Below, in pieces: positions 33,200 to 40,101 of a stretch of 64,000 nucleotides of DNA. This DNA is from SIG575 sp045542485 (GTDB lineage: Bacteria > Bacillota > Clostridia > Oscillospirales > Acutalibacteraceae): NCBI GenBank assembly GCA_045542485.1, contig JAZQLC010000027.1:1-64000 (forward strand). Reading direction: 5' to 3'. The position numbers and the translations under genes are program-made. How positions within the stretch are numbered: the stretch's first letter is position 1; the number at the start of each line of letters is the position of its first letter. The notes beneath the pieces are model-generated. The model was given only the letters and a program-made list of their open reading frames with translations, was not told the origin of the DNA and did no database searches.

Positions 33200-34744
33200 T
33201 TACATAAGCTTCTGGAGTCTTTCAAGGTAATCCTTAGAATCCTTCATGTTACTCTTACCGAAGTTTTTGTTAAGGTAAGTAATAAGACCACCGATTTCGT
33301 TACGGATGTAAGAAACGTTAAGGCTTTCAAATTTACGGAGAATTTTGTGAGCAAGGATAAAGTCGATACCGTCGATTTCCTTACCGCCACAACCAACGTA
33401 AACAGGAACAAAGTCCTTAAGCTGTTTAAGAATACGGTTACCGAAAGCTATACGGAAATGCTCGATAACATAGTCGTCAAGTTCAGCAAACTTCTTAAGA
33501 GCTTCTTCTGAAACAGGATATTTCTCTTTTGCTTCATCAAAGAGTGATTCAAGATGTTTGTAGTTAAGGTAAAGAGGATCAGTAAGAGGAGCTTCAAAGT
33601 ATTTACCTTTAGTATTGATATCAATGGGAATAGCACGGTCATAAACCTTATCTGTAACGGCGAAAGTAGAGTCGTCGTTGTTGATTGTGCCGACATACCA
33701 CATATTGGGAGGAAGTTTGAATTTACCGTCGAAGAAAAGCTCGGGGTCAGTGGGCCATACTGTGGGAACGAGTGAAACAACCCATTCATCACGTGAAGGC
33801 ATTTCAAGAATTGAGAGAAGCTCAGCGAAGTAGTATTCAACACGAGCGATGTTCATTTCGTCCAGGATGATAACTGAAACGTCTTCCATAAAACGAGCTT
33901 CATACATTTTTTTAAGTACTTCAGTTTCGTTGAAACGCTTTGTGAATTCGTTAAAGTAACCGAAAAGCTCTGTACGGTCACGCCATGAGGGCTGAACAGA
34001 AGCGATAGTTACGTCGTTCTGAATGAACTTACCGAAAGCATAGGGAAGTGAAGTTTTACCTGTACCGGAAATACCCTGAAGGATAATAAGTCTTGCTGCT
34101 GCAAAACCTGAAATGAAAAGACGCAGAGTGTCAATTTCATAGAAAAGGCCAAGTCTGCTACAAGCAAAGTTACGGAAACGCTCACAGAATTCGGGAAGAG
34201 TGATATCATTATTGAAATCATGCTGAACGTAGTCTTTCATAGCAAGGTCAACCTGAGTGAGCTTGTAGAAACGGCTATAATCTTCAGCAGTTTTGTCGAC
34301 TTCTTCTTCCTGTTCTTCTTTCTTTTCTTCTATATCCTCATAAGGATCTTCATCGGGACGAAGACCTAACTGTGAAACTTTCATAGCAAGGATTTTCTGC
34401 TTTTCCATATTAAGTTTAATAACTTCGCGATTGAGATTGCCGACTTCGTTGAGAAGCTCTTCCTGATCAACGAGAGTCTTACGCACTCTCACATATTTCT
34501 TGATAAGGAGTGCAACAACAAATGCAATTGCAGCGAGAGCAGCAACGATAAGGATAATGCAGAGAATTGCAAGTGCCCATTCGCCTACTCCGAAGTTAGA
34601 TGAATATTTTTTGAAGATTTCTATGTATTTCGGTATATTGAAAATGTTTGCGATACCGAGACCGATACCTTTAAGCACACCCCAAAAACCGCTTACAAAG
34701 AACTGTCCCAAAAAATCCTGAATGAAGTTCAACAGTACACTCAT
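33200..34744 (-). CDS. Membrane-anchored McrB-like AAA+ ATPase
   Basis: 514 residues from ATG 34744 (GAGGTGAC 4 bases upstream). The N-terminus has a hydrophobic segment (about 15-40) and a clear membrane helix (about 56-82, LAILCIILIVAALAAIAFVV), then an acidic coil. The AAA+ domain fills about 190-510: Walker A QGISGTGKTS near 225, PSWRDRTELFGYFNEF, Walker B VIILDEMNIARVEYYFAELL near 292, and GTINNDD (sensor 1, like GTMNTAD of McrB) near 350. These motifs are those of the McrB/COG1401 group, which form hexameric rings stimulated by a McrC-type partner. McrB proteins are normally soluble with DNA-reading N-terminal domains; a membrane anchor in that place is unusual. Context points to work on the envelope, not restriction; this is inference. 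Confidence 0.82.
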   Translation of the reverse strand: MSVLLNFIQDFLGQFFVSGFWGVLKGIGLGIANIFNIPKYIEIFKKYSSNFGVGEWALAILCIILIVAALAAIAFVVALLIKKYVRVRKTLVDQEELLNEVGNLNREVIKLNMEKQKILAMKVSQLGLRPDEDPYEDIEEKKEEQEEEVDKTAEDYSRFYKLTQVDLAMKDYVQHDFNNDITLPEFCERFRNFACSRLGLFYEIDTLRLFISGFAAARLIILQGISGTGKTSLPYAFGKFIQNDVTIASVQPSWRDRTELFGYFNEFTKRFNETEVLKKMYEARFMEDVSVIILDEMNIARVEYYFAELLSILEMPSRDEWVVSLVPTVWPTDPELFFDGKFKLPPNMWYVGTINNDDSTFAVTDKVYDRAIPIDINTKGKYFEAPLTDPLYLNYKHLESLFDEAKEKYPVSEEALKKFAELDDYVIEHFRIAFGNRILKQLKDFVPVYVGCGGKEIDGIDFILAHKILRKFESLNVSYIRNEIGGLITYLNKNFGKSNMKDSKDYLERLQKLM

Positions 34745-34814
34745 TTTTGTCACCTCGTGATATTTTTAAAAATTTGCTTTCTATTATTATATATATAAGA
34801 ATCCTGTCAGGGAT

Positions 34815-35678
34815 TTAGTTTTCACCGTTTTCTTCCGCGGGAGCTTCTTCTGCTGCTTTTTCAGCAGCTTTTTCCGCTTCCTGTTTTGCTATATATTCTT
34901 CAACGGCTTTCTTCTTTATTTCTTCTTCAGCCTGTTTTGCGAGATATTCTTCAATTGCTTTCTTCTTAATCTCTTCTGAAAGTTCAGTGTTATTTGAAAC
35001 TTCTTCAATAAGCTTTTCTTTCTTTGATTCATTAAGAGCAACGATGAATTTGTAAATCTGGAAGAGGAAGATAAGAGCAAGAGGAAGAATTATGAAGATA
35101 AGGAATGAAAGATTGAGTCTTCTTTCTTCATCTGTGCCTTCGCCAATAGTCCATGACCATTTTTCACCTGTTTCGCCGGTACCTTTGACAAAGTCGATTG
35201 CTTTACCGAGTCCTTTTACTCTTTTACCGTTGTCAACGCCGTCTTTCTGTTCAGATTTATATGCGTAAACACCGACAATTTCGCTTTCAACTACGTCCGT
35301 CTGGTCGTTGGCGGGAGTGTTATCACCTCGTGTGGTATAAGTCTTGATACCGCTGACATCGTGACATTCTACAATTCTATGGGTATTGATAATGTACTGA
35401 CCCTGCTCAATTGTTCTGAAAGAAATAATATCGCCGGGATTTAACTCTTCTCCTCTGTATTCTTTTATAAGAAGAAGGTCACCGGTGTAGAACACAGGCT
35501 CCATTGAGTCTGACTGAACAGAAAACAGTGAATAACCTGCAACATTAGGCAATCCGCTTTCTGATTTCAATGACATTAAAGTCAGAGAGGTAAACACAAC
35601 CGAAAACACAAGGATTACAATAGTAACTATATCACCTATGGTTTCTATCACTTTATTTGATTTTTTTTCTTCCGCCAT
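34815..35678 (-). CDS. SipW-type signal peptidase D with charged C-terminal tail
   Basis: 287 residues from ATG 35678, which follows AGGTGG by 10 bases; an upstream TTG-type start would add 12 residues. Catalytic Ser58 lies in VQSDSMEP and His100 in INTHRIV. Membrane helices span about 14-36 and 203-225. The last 60 residues form a Glu/Lys/Ala repeat helix (EEIKKKAIEEYLAKQAEE), placed in the cytoplasm by the usual topology. This tail is absent from peptidases A-C and resembles the charged helices of the two neighbouring large proteins. It is the peptidase nearest the main fibre-like subunit, from which it is separated by a 325-base gap with hairpins. Confidence 0.88.
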   Translation of the reverse strand: MAEEKKSNKVIETIGDIVTIVILVFSVVFTSLTLMSLKSESGLPNVAGYSLFSVQSDSMEPVFYTGDLLLIKEYRGEELNPGDIISFRTIEQGQYIINTHRIVECHDVSGIKTYTTRGDNTPANDQTDVVESEIVGVYAYKSEQKDGVDNGKRVKGLGKAIDFVKGTGETGEKWSWTIGEGTDEERRLNLSFLIFIILPLALIFLFQIYKFIVALNESKKEKLIEEVSNNTELSEEIKKKAIEEYLAKQAEEEIKKKAVEEYIAKQEAEKAAEKAAEEAPAEENGEN

Positions 35679-35863
35679 ATTCCGGAACCCACCTTTATTT
35701 TTATATTTTTGCACTTGATTTTATTTTATATATTAAAAGATTTCTCTTTTATTTTCGTATTCAGAGGGATTTATATTAAAAATTATAATAAATTTTGCAT
35801 TTCTTAATTTTAACGAGTCTTAATCATTTGAGATATTTTATATTTACAGAGAGGAAACACACA

Positions 35864-35891
35864 CCGAGCGGAGCGGTTAAACCCCGCCCGG
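35864..35891 (-). terminator. GC-rich hairpin downstream of fibre subunit gene
   Basis: On the coding strand CCGGGCGG pairs with CCGCTCGG (one G-U pair), and the 12-base loop contains a small GGTT/AACC stem. No long T-tract follows. Possible leaky terminator that lets the subunit be made in excess over the downstream genes. Confidence 0.45.
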
Positions 35892-35913
35892 CTATGTTTT
35901 TAAGTTTTAAGCT

Positions 35914-35937
35914 GTTTCAAAAGCCGATATTTGAAAC
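35914..35937 (-). other. Second hairpin downstream of fibre subunit gene
   Basis: GTTTCAA / TTGAAAC, a 7-bp perfect stem with a 10-base loop, 67 bases after the subunit stop codon. Likely part of the same 3'-end structure. Confidence 0.4.
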
Positions 35938-36003
35938 GATTTAACGAGCTATGTTTATAACTCTAAAGTTGAACAATCACTAAATAATAATTGATTCAAT
36001 AAA

Positions 36004-36819
36004 TTAGTCTACGATTTCGAGTGTCATAGCGAATGTAACGTCTTCACCTGCAACGTCGAATTTGAGCATTTCGCAGTCAGCGTCATTACCTTCAAGCCAA
36101 AGGAATGCAACATATTTCATAGGAGCACTTGTTGTTGTTCCTTCAGGAATTGTGAATGTGATACCGCCGTCAGCTGCTACTTCGTTGATTGTCTTACCAC
36201 CGTCTGATACATAAGCACCAGATGTTGCTGCTGTACCAGCTGCTGAGATACCCATGAACTTGCTGTCAGCATTAGCTTCAGCTGCAACTGCGTCTGCATA
36301 TGCGCCTGAAGCAACTGCGTCACCAGCTTCGTTAGCGGGAACGAGAGCAAACTTCATACATTTTGCTGCCTGTGAATCTGTACCGTCAAATTTAACAACT
36401 GCTTTAACGTTTGCACCTACAGGACCTGTTACCCAGAGGGGAACAGCTACGAGGTTTGTACCTACTACTGCAGCTGATGTATCGAGAAGACCTGTATCTT
36501 CGTTGTAAACAGCTGAAATCCATGTTTCACCGTCTGCTGTTGATACGGGATCAAAGACCATATCTTTCTGGTAGCCTGCGCCCCATGTGCCGTTAACAGA
36601 AACAGCATCAGCGAAGTCAACCTGTGTGCCCCATTCGCCACCCTTATCAACTGAGATAAGGAGACCTGTTGTTACTTTAACGCTTGCGTCGAGTTCTTCA
36701 ACAGCAACTACTTTTGATGATGAGAACCATGCATAAGTAGCAGATGTAAGAACGATAGCTGATACGATGAGCATTGCTACTGATGAAAGCAATGCACTTT
36801 TTCTCATTGTCTTTTTCAT
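36004..36819 (-). CDS. TasA-like fibre subunit, probable major subunit
   Basis: 271 residues from ATG 36819; GGAGGAATT lies 6-13 bases upstream. The signal helix ends LTSATYAWFSSSKVVAVEELDASV, the textbook SipW-cognate form (A-x-Y-A-[WY]-F). The mature protein is rich in Ala, Val, Gly and Thr and acidic, with LLISVDKGG, VPLWVTGPVG and a C-terminal WLEG-x-D-x-x-C motif shared with the next gene upstream. Codon choice is very uniform (GCT/GCA for Ala, ACA/ACT for Thr), fitting high expression, and a stem-loop stands in its leader. Hairpins follow the gene, as is common behind abundant subunits. TasA relatives form fibres on the cell surface or in biofilm matrix; a comparable role is inferred. 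Confidence 0.8.
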   Translation of the reverse strand: MKKTMRKSALLSSVAMLIVSAIVLTSATYAWFSSSKVVAVEELDASVKVTTGLLISVDKGGEWGTQVDFADAVSVNGTWGAGYQKDMVFDPVSTADGETWISAVYNEDTGLLDTSAAVVGTNLVAVPLWVTGPVGANVKAVVKFDGTDSQAAKCMKFALVPANEAGDAVASGAYADAVAAEANADSKFMGISAAGTAATSGAYVSDGGKTINEVAADGGITFTIPEGTTTSAPMKYVAFLWLEGNDADCEMLKFDVAGEDVTFAMTLEIVD

Positions 36820-36845
36820 GAATAATTCCTCCATAAAAATTTTTT

Positions 36846-36862
36846 TGAAAGTTTTACTTTCA
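36846..36862 (-). other. Leader stem-loop of the fibre subunit gene
   Basis: TGAAAGT-TTT-ACTTTCA, a perfect 7-bp stem located 27 bases before the subunit start, upstream of its ribosome binding site. Candidate 5' stabilising stem. Confidence 0.4.
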
Positions 36863-36963
36863 TTTTTGAAAATTTATATCCAATATGTGTTGATGATTTT
36901 AAGGGGAGAAAAGTTACTTAAGGAACTTGCTTAATTTAAGAAAGTGTGTTGTTCACTTTTTTC

Positions 36964-37836
36964 CTAAACAAGCTCCTCGTTTTCGGCTTCTTTGTCTATA
37001 ATATGGAACATCATAGACAGCTTAACCTCTCCTCCCATAATATTATCAACACATTCAGGATCCCATCCTTCAAGCCAGATAACAACTGTATATTTGTCAA
37101 TCGCGCCTGATTTAAAATTGGTTATCTTTCTATCCATAACCTTATTCTCTTTAGTAAAGTACTTATCGATACCGAATTTTGCATATTTATCATTTTCGGT
37201 ACCCTTGACAGGTTTTTTACCGTAAGTAATTGCTTCACCGTTTCTGTAAACCTTTACTCTGACTGCTTCGTCAGCACCGAGATCTACCGAAAGGACATCA
37301 ATCGAAACATTATAGTCTGCATCTTCTCTACCTACATTTTTAAGGTAGAAGGTATATGCTATGTAGTCAATTTCACCGTCTTTGTTTGCGTCACCGTTGT
37401 GGCTTCCTGAGTGGTTTCCGCTGTCAATATCCTCGGGCAACCATTCCTCAGTGATATTATCCATATTTTCAACGGCTGTACCACGGATAAGAACGCCTGA
37501 TTCGTAGTTACTGTCAGCGCTGGGTTTTCCGTCAGGTCCCACTCCGCCGTCTGCCCAGGCACCTAATCCGTAAGCCTGTTCATAGCTTTCACAAAGCGTG
37601 ATACCGTATTTTTCAATTGCATCGGGGTCAAGGTTGACTGTAAATCGACCTGCCTGGTTTGCGTAAGTTACGCATCCGAAGAATATTGAAAGGAACAAGA
37701 GCAAAAGTGCAAGAATAATAACTACTATTCTCAAAAGCAACTTGTTCTTTCTGACTTTTTTTGCCGTAGTACGAACACCGTACTTTTCCATTTCAGGATT
37801 TTGTTCGTACATCGACATATAGTTTTTCGTTGCCAA
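36964..37836 (-). CDS. Membrane-anchored fibre-like protein
   Basis: 290 residues from a TTG at 37836, chosen because AAAGGAG lies 9 bases upstream; another TTG at 37845 is too close to that site. Residues about 1-33 are cytoplasmic and basic, followed by a long membrane helix (RIVVIILALLLLFLSIFFG) ending VTYANQAGRFTVNLD, only loosely like a SipW-type site. The outside part includes GDANKDGEIDY, reminiscent of a calcium-binding or dockerin-like loop but single, and ends with WLEG-x-D-x-E-C, also present in the major subunit. It is therefore a plausible base or anchor for the fibre. It sits between the EAL gene (32-base gap) and the subunit gene (144-base gap). Confidence 0.7.
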   Translation of the reverse strand: MATKNYMSMYEQNPEMEKYGVRTTAKKVRKNKLLLRIVVIILALLLLFLSIFFGCVTYANQAGRFTVNLDPDAIEKYGITLCESYEQAYGLGAWADGGVGPDGKPSADSNYESGVLIRGTAVENMDNITEEWLPEDIDSGNHSGSHNGDANKDGEIDYIAYTFYLKNVGREDADYNVSIDVLSVDLGADEAVRVKVYRNGEAITYGKKPVKGTENDKYAKFGIDKYFTKENKVMDRKITNFKSGAIDKYTVVIWLEGWDPECVDNIMGGEVKLSMMFHIIDKEAENEELV

Positions 37837-37868
37837 CTTGTACAACTCCTTTCTTAAGAGTTATCTGA

Positions 37869-38642
37869 TTACATGCTAATGTCTTTTTCTTTCATAAAAT
37901 CGCCGTAAAGAGGACCTGACATTCTGTCAGCACCCATAGATTTGAGAAGCTCGGCTTTCTCTATGGTTTCAACTCCGCCGATCATAACCTTAGTTCCGAT
38001 CTTCTTTGCAAAGTCGATAATACCCTGGAGCATATTCTGCTGACGCTCATTGATTTCAATATCGCGGGTAAGAGAGGCGTCAATACCTATGTAGTCGACT
38101 TCGTACTGACCGAGATTTGAAAGAGAAGTATATTCAACTCCGAAATCGTCAATTGCGACGGAGAAGCCTTCTCTTCTCAACTCATTAATGTTCTTTGCGA
38201 TGATTTCGCTGTCAGCCTGAAGAATGTGGTCTGTAATCTGGAAACAGAATCTGTCGTGTTCGATTTCTTTCTTGTCAACGATACTGATCATTGACTTGAC
38301 AAAATTCTTTTTATTGAGATGCTTCAATGAAGTCCACAGGATTACGCTATGGATGTTAGCTCCGCGTTCCTCTGTTCTTATCATCGCTTCACAAGCCTCT
38401 TCAATTGTCCATTTTCCGATTTCAGCAATCTGACTTGATTTCTCAGCCACGGGAATATAAGTCTCGGGCTGGATGATGCCTACCTTGTAGTCAGTCAGCT
38501 GAACGCGGGTATAATAATCAACTGCCATATTGAGACCTACATCGAAAACGGGCTTATACAGAATTTCCATTGTTCTCGCTCTCGGAATTTTTATAGTCTC
38601 TTTTTTTTCTTCAGCAATATTTTCTTTTTTTTCTTCAGCCAT
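37869..38642 (-). CDS. Degenerate EAL-domain protein
   Basis: 257 residues from ATG 38642 (GGAGAG 8-9 bases upstream). The fold is recognisable: YKPVFDV at the start, FSVAIDDFGVEYTSLSNL in the centre, VDYIGID, and GGVETIEKAELLKSMGAD near the end. But catalytic residues are lost: the E-x-L signature is YTRVQL, the K of L-K-I-D is replaced (YIGID), AEGVE is GGVE, and QG-Y is SG-P. The DDFG pair is kept. It probably does not hydrolyse c-di-GMP but may bind it or a protein partner. The N-terminus repeats an AEEKKE motif like the start of peptidase D. It is the first gene after the strongest promoter of the locus, so it may act as its sensor. Confidence 0.8.
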   Translation of the reverse strand: MAEEKKENIAEEKKETIKIPRARTMEILYKPVFDVGLNMAVDYYTRVQLTDYKVGIIQPETYIPVAEKSSQIAEIGKWTIEEACEAMIRTEERGANIHSVILWTSLKHLNKKNFVKSMISIVDKKEIEHDRFCFQITDHILQADSEIIAKNINELRREGFSVAIDDFGVEYTSLSNLGQYEVDYIGIDASLTRDIEINERQQNMLQGIIDFAKKIGTKVMIGGVETIEKAELLKSMGADRMSGPLYGDFMKEKDISM

Positions 38643-38748
38643 AACAACACTCTCCATATTACAGGATTTCGGTCAGAATCTGCGTGTATTTTTCTCTAAA
38701 AGAAATTTGAAATGGGTATACTGCCACTGATTCTATTATATCCATTGT

Positions 38749-38777
38749 ATTGTACCACTTTTTTGTCAAGATGTCAA
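38749..38777 (-). promoter_or_regulatory. Promoter of the 31-kb surface locus
   Basis: On the minus strand TTGACA (38772-38777) and TACAAT (38749-38754) are 17 bases apart, a near-consensus sigma-A promoter about 105 bases upstream of the EAL start. A second TTGACA at 38764-38769 and a second TACAAT at 38744-38749 overlap it. Confidence 0.75.
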
Positions 38778-38935
38778 TAAAAATCGAGTTTCCTCTTCAT
38801 AATTTTTAAACAAATTTTCCGTTTGGTTTTTGGAAGGTTTGCTAATGATTTTTGTAAATTTTTTCTGTTAAAAATTTCCGGAAAAATTCGGTAAAATCCG
38901 TGCGTTTTTCAGGACAGCCTTACCGCAATTTTTGC

Positions 38936-38974
38936 AAAAAAATTTACGGCTCACCTTACTCAGGAAAGCCGTAA
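38936..38974 (-). terminator. Terminator of the ThuA/Gfo operon
   Basis: On the minus strand TTACGGCT / AGCCGTAA (8-bp stem, 15-base loop) is followed by a run of seven T, directly behind the gene that stops at 38990. Confidence 0.85.
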
Positions 38975-38989
38975 TTCTGACTCGTTTTA

Positions 38990-39979
38990 TTATTTTTTTG
39001 ACGCGTATTCTATGCCGTTCTGCCGTCTGATTTCTTTCATAATTCTGCTGACGGAAAGAGCCATTTCTCTGCATCTGAAATACTCGTTTCTGTTGCCCTC
39101 AAAGTCCGAAATGTATTTAAGAAAATCAGCCGCCTCATAGCTCATAACTTCTTCCTTTTCGGTGTCTCCCGCAAGGATTTCCTCAGTGCCGTCATTGGCT
39201 ATAAGCTTAATGTTTACAAGCTTTGAAATCGACTCTATAACAAGAGTGCCTTCATCACCGTAAACCTCAGTAGCAGTGCGGCTTTGGCCTGTTTTTGAGT
39301 AGGTAAGAGTAAGCTGTTTGTCCGGGTAATTAAACACTGCCGTACCCGAAGAATCTGCACCCGCTTCAAGCATAAGAGCAGCAGATGTGACACTGTCCGG
39401 AATGCCGAAAAAGTACAGTGCAAAATACACGTTGTAAACACCCAGATCCATCAGCGCTCCCGTTGCCATTTCCGGGTTGAAAATGTTGGGTAATTCCCCT
39501 CTCTTAAGAGCAGGATATTTTGACGAAAGCTGAGAAAAATCTATCCTTGCCGTGGTGATTTTTCCGAGGCGTTTCAGTGCATTTTCTATGACGGTTTTAC
39601 CCGGAAAATGCATCATCATAATTGCCTCAAGATAGATCAGTTTTTTTGACTCTGCAAGAGCAGAAAGTTCTTCAAATTCTTCAGGCTCAACCGTGATTGG
39701 TTTTTCGCAGATTACATGTTTTCCGTGCTCTAAAAACAGTTTACTCTGAGCATAATGAAAGGCATTGGGCGAGGCTATATACACCGCCTGAATTTCGTTG
39801 CAGGAAGCCATTTCTTCAAGGCTTGTGAACACCTTTTCAGCACCCACAAGTACAGCAAATTCTCTCCCCTTTTCTTCTGTTCTTGAGTAGACCGCATAAG
39901 GCGTGAAGCCACCTGCAATTGATGCTCCGTCAGCAAAAGCTTTTGCTATCCAGCCCGTGCCGATTATTGCGTAATTCAT
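38990..39979 (-). CDS. Gfo/Idh/MocA-family oxidoreductase 1
   Basis: 329 residues. NAD(P)-dependent sugar or inositol dehydrogenase family: Rossmann start YAIIGTGWIAKAF, then EKPITVEPEEFEEL with the family's E-K-P motif near residue 93, and a C-terminal beta-sheet domain. Substrate specificity is not readable; relatives act on monosaccharides, inositols or sugar-dimers such as trans-dihydrobenzenediol. The start ATG has AAAGGAT upstream. It is separated from the second oxidoreductase gene by 122 bases holding a dispersed hairpin repeat, so its expression may be partly uncoupled. Confidence 0.88.
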   Translation of the reverse strand: MNYAIIGTGWIAKAFADGASIAGGFTPYAVYSRTEEKGREFAVLVGAEKVFTSLEEMASCNEIQAVYIASPNAFHYAQSKLFLEHGKHVICEKPITVEPEEFEELSALAESKKLIYLEAIMMMHFPGKTVIENALKRLGKITTARIDFSQLSSKYPALKRGELPNIFNPEMATGALMDLGVYNVYFALYFFGIPDSVTSAALMLEAGADSSGTAVFNYPDKQLTLTYSKTGQSRTATEVYGDEGTLVIESISKLVNIKLIANDGTEEILAGDTEKEEVMSYEAADFLKYISDFEGNRNEYFRCREMALSVSRIMKEIRRQNGIEYASKK

Positions 39980-40008
39980 AGTGAAAACATCCTTTTTTAT
40001 AAAAAATA

Positions 40009-40077
40009 CCCTCTGTCAGCTCATCTGACTGCGTCTTCCGTAAAAGGGCAATCTCCCCTTGCGTTTTCCAAGGGGAG
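40009..40077. repeat. Dispersed two-hairpin repeat, copy A
   Basis: CCCTCTGTCAG with a GTCAG/CTGAC stem, then CTCCCCTTG / CAAGGGGAG (9-bp stem, 7-base loop). Copy B at 47426-47481 has the same order: CCTCTCCGTCA, small stem, then the same CTCCCCTTG hairpin. The shared layout suggests a small non-coding repetitive element of this genome. Confidence 0.65.
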
Positions 40078-40101
40078 TATGAATCTGATTGATTTTAACT
40101 T

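Larger units (their letters stand above)
35679..36003 (-). other. 325-base intergenic region after the fibre subunit gene
   Basis: AT-rich stretch with no open frame of note. It holds two hairpins (35864-35891 and 35914-35937), and otherwise I see no promoter of clear quality. It is the longest gap inside the 31-kb locus and a likely point where most transcripts from the fibre subunit gene stop. Confidence 0.5.
38643..38989. other. 347-base region between two reverse operons
   Basis: No gene seen. It contains the promoter of the surface locus (38749-38777) and the terminator of the Gfo/Idh/MocA gene (38936-38974). The remaining AT-rich sequence shows nothing else I can support. Confidence 0.6.

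Noticed and set aside
30792..34744. Type IV (McrBC) restriction system
   Set aside because: No nuclease motif or DNA-reading domain is visible, the ATPase is membrane-anchored, and there are no other defence genes around it.
37380..37450. Dockerin in the anchor protein (GDANKDGEIDY)
   Set aside because: Only one calcium-type loop is present and the second half of a dockerin is missing, so this is at most a single calcium-binding loop.
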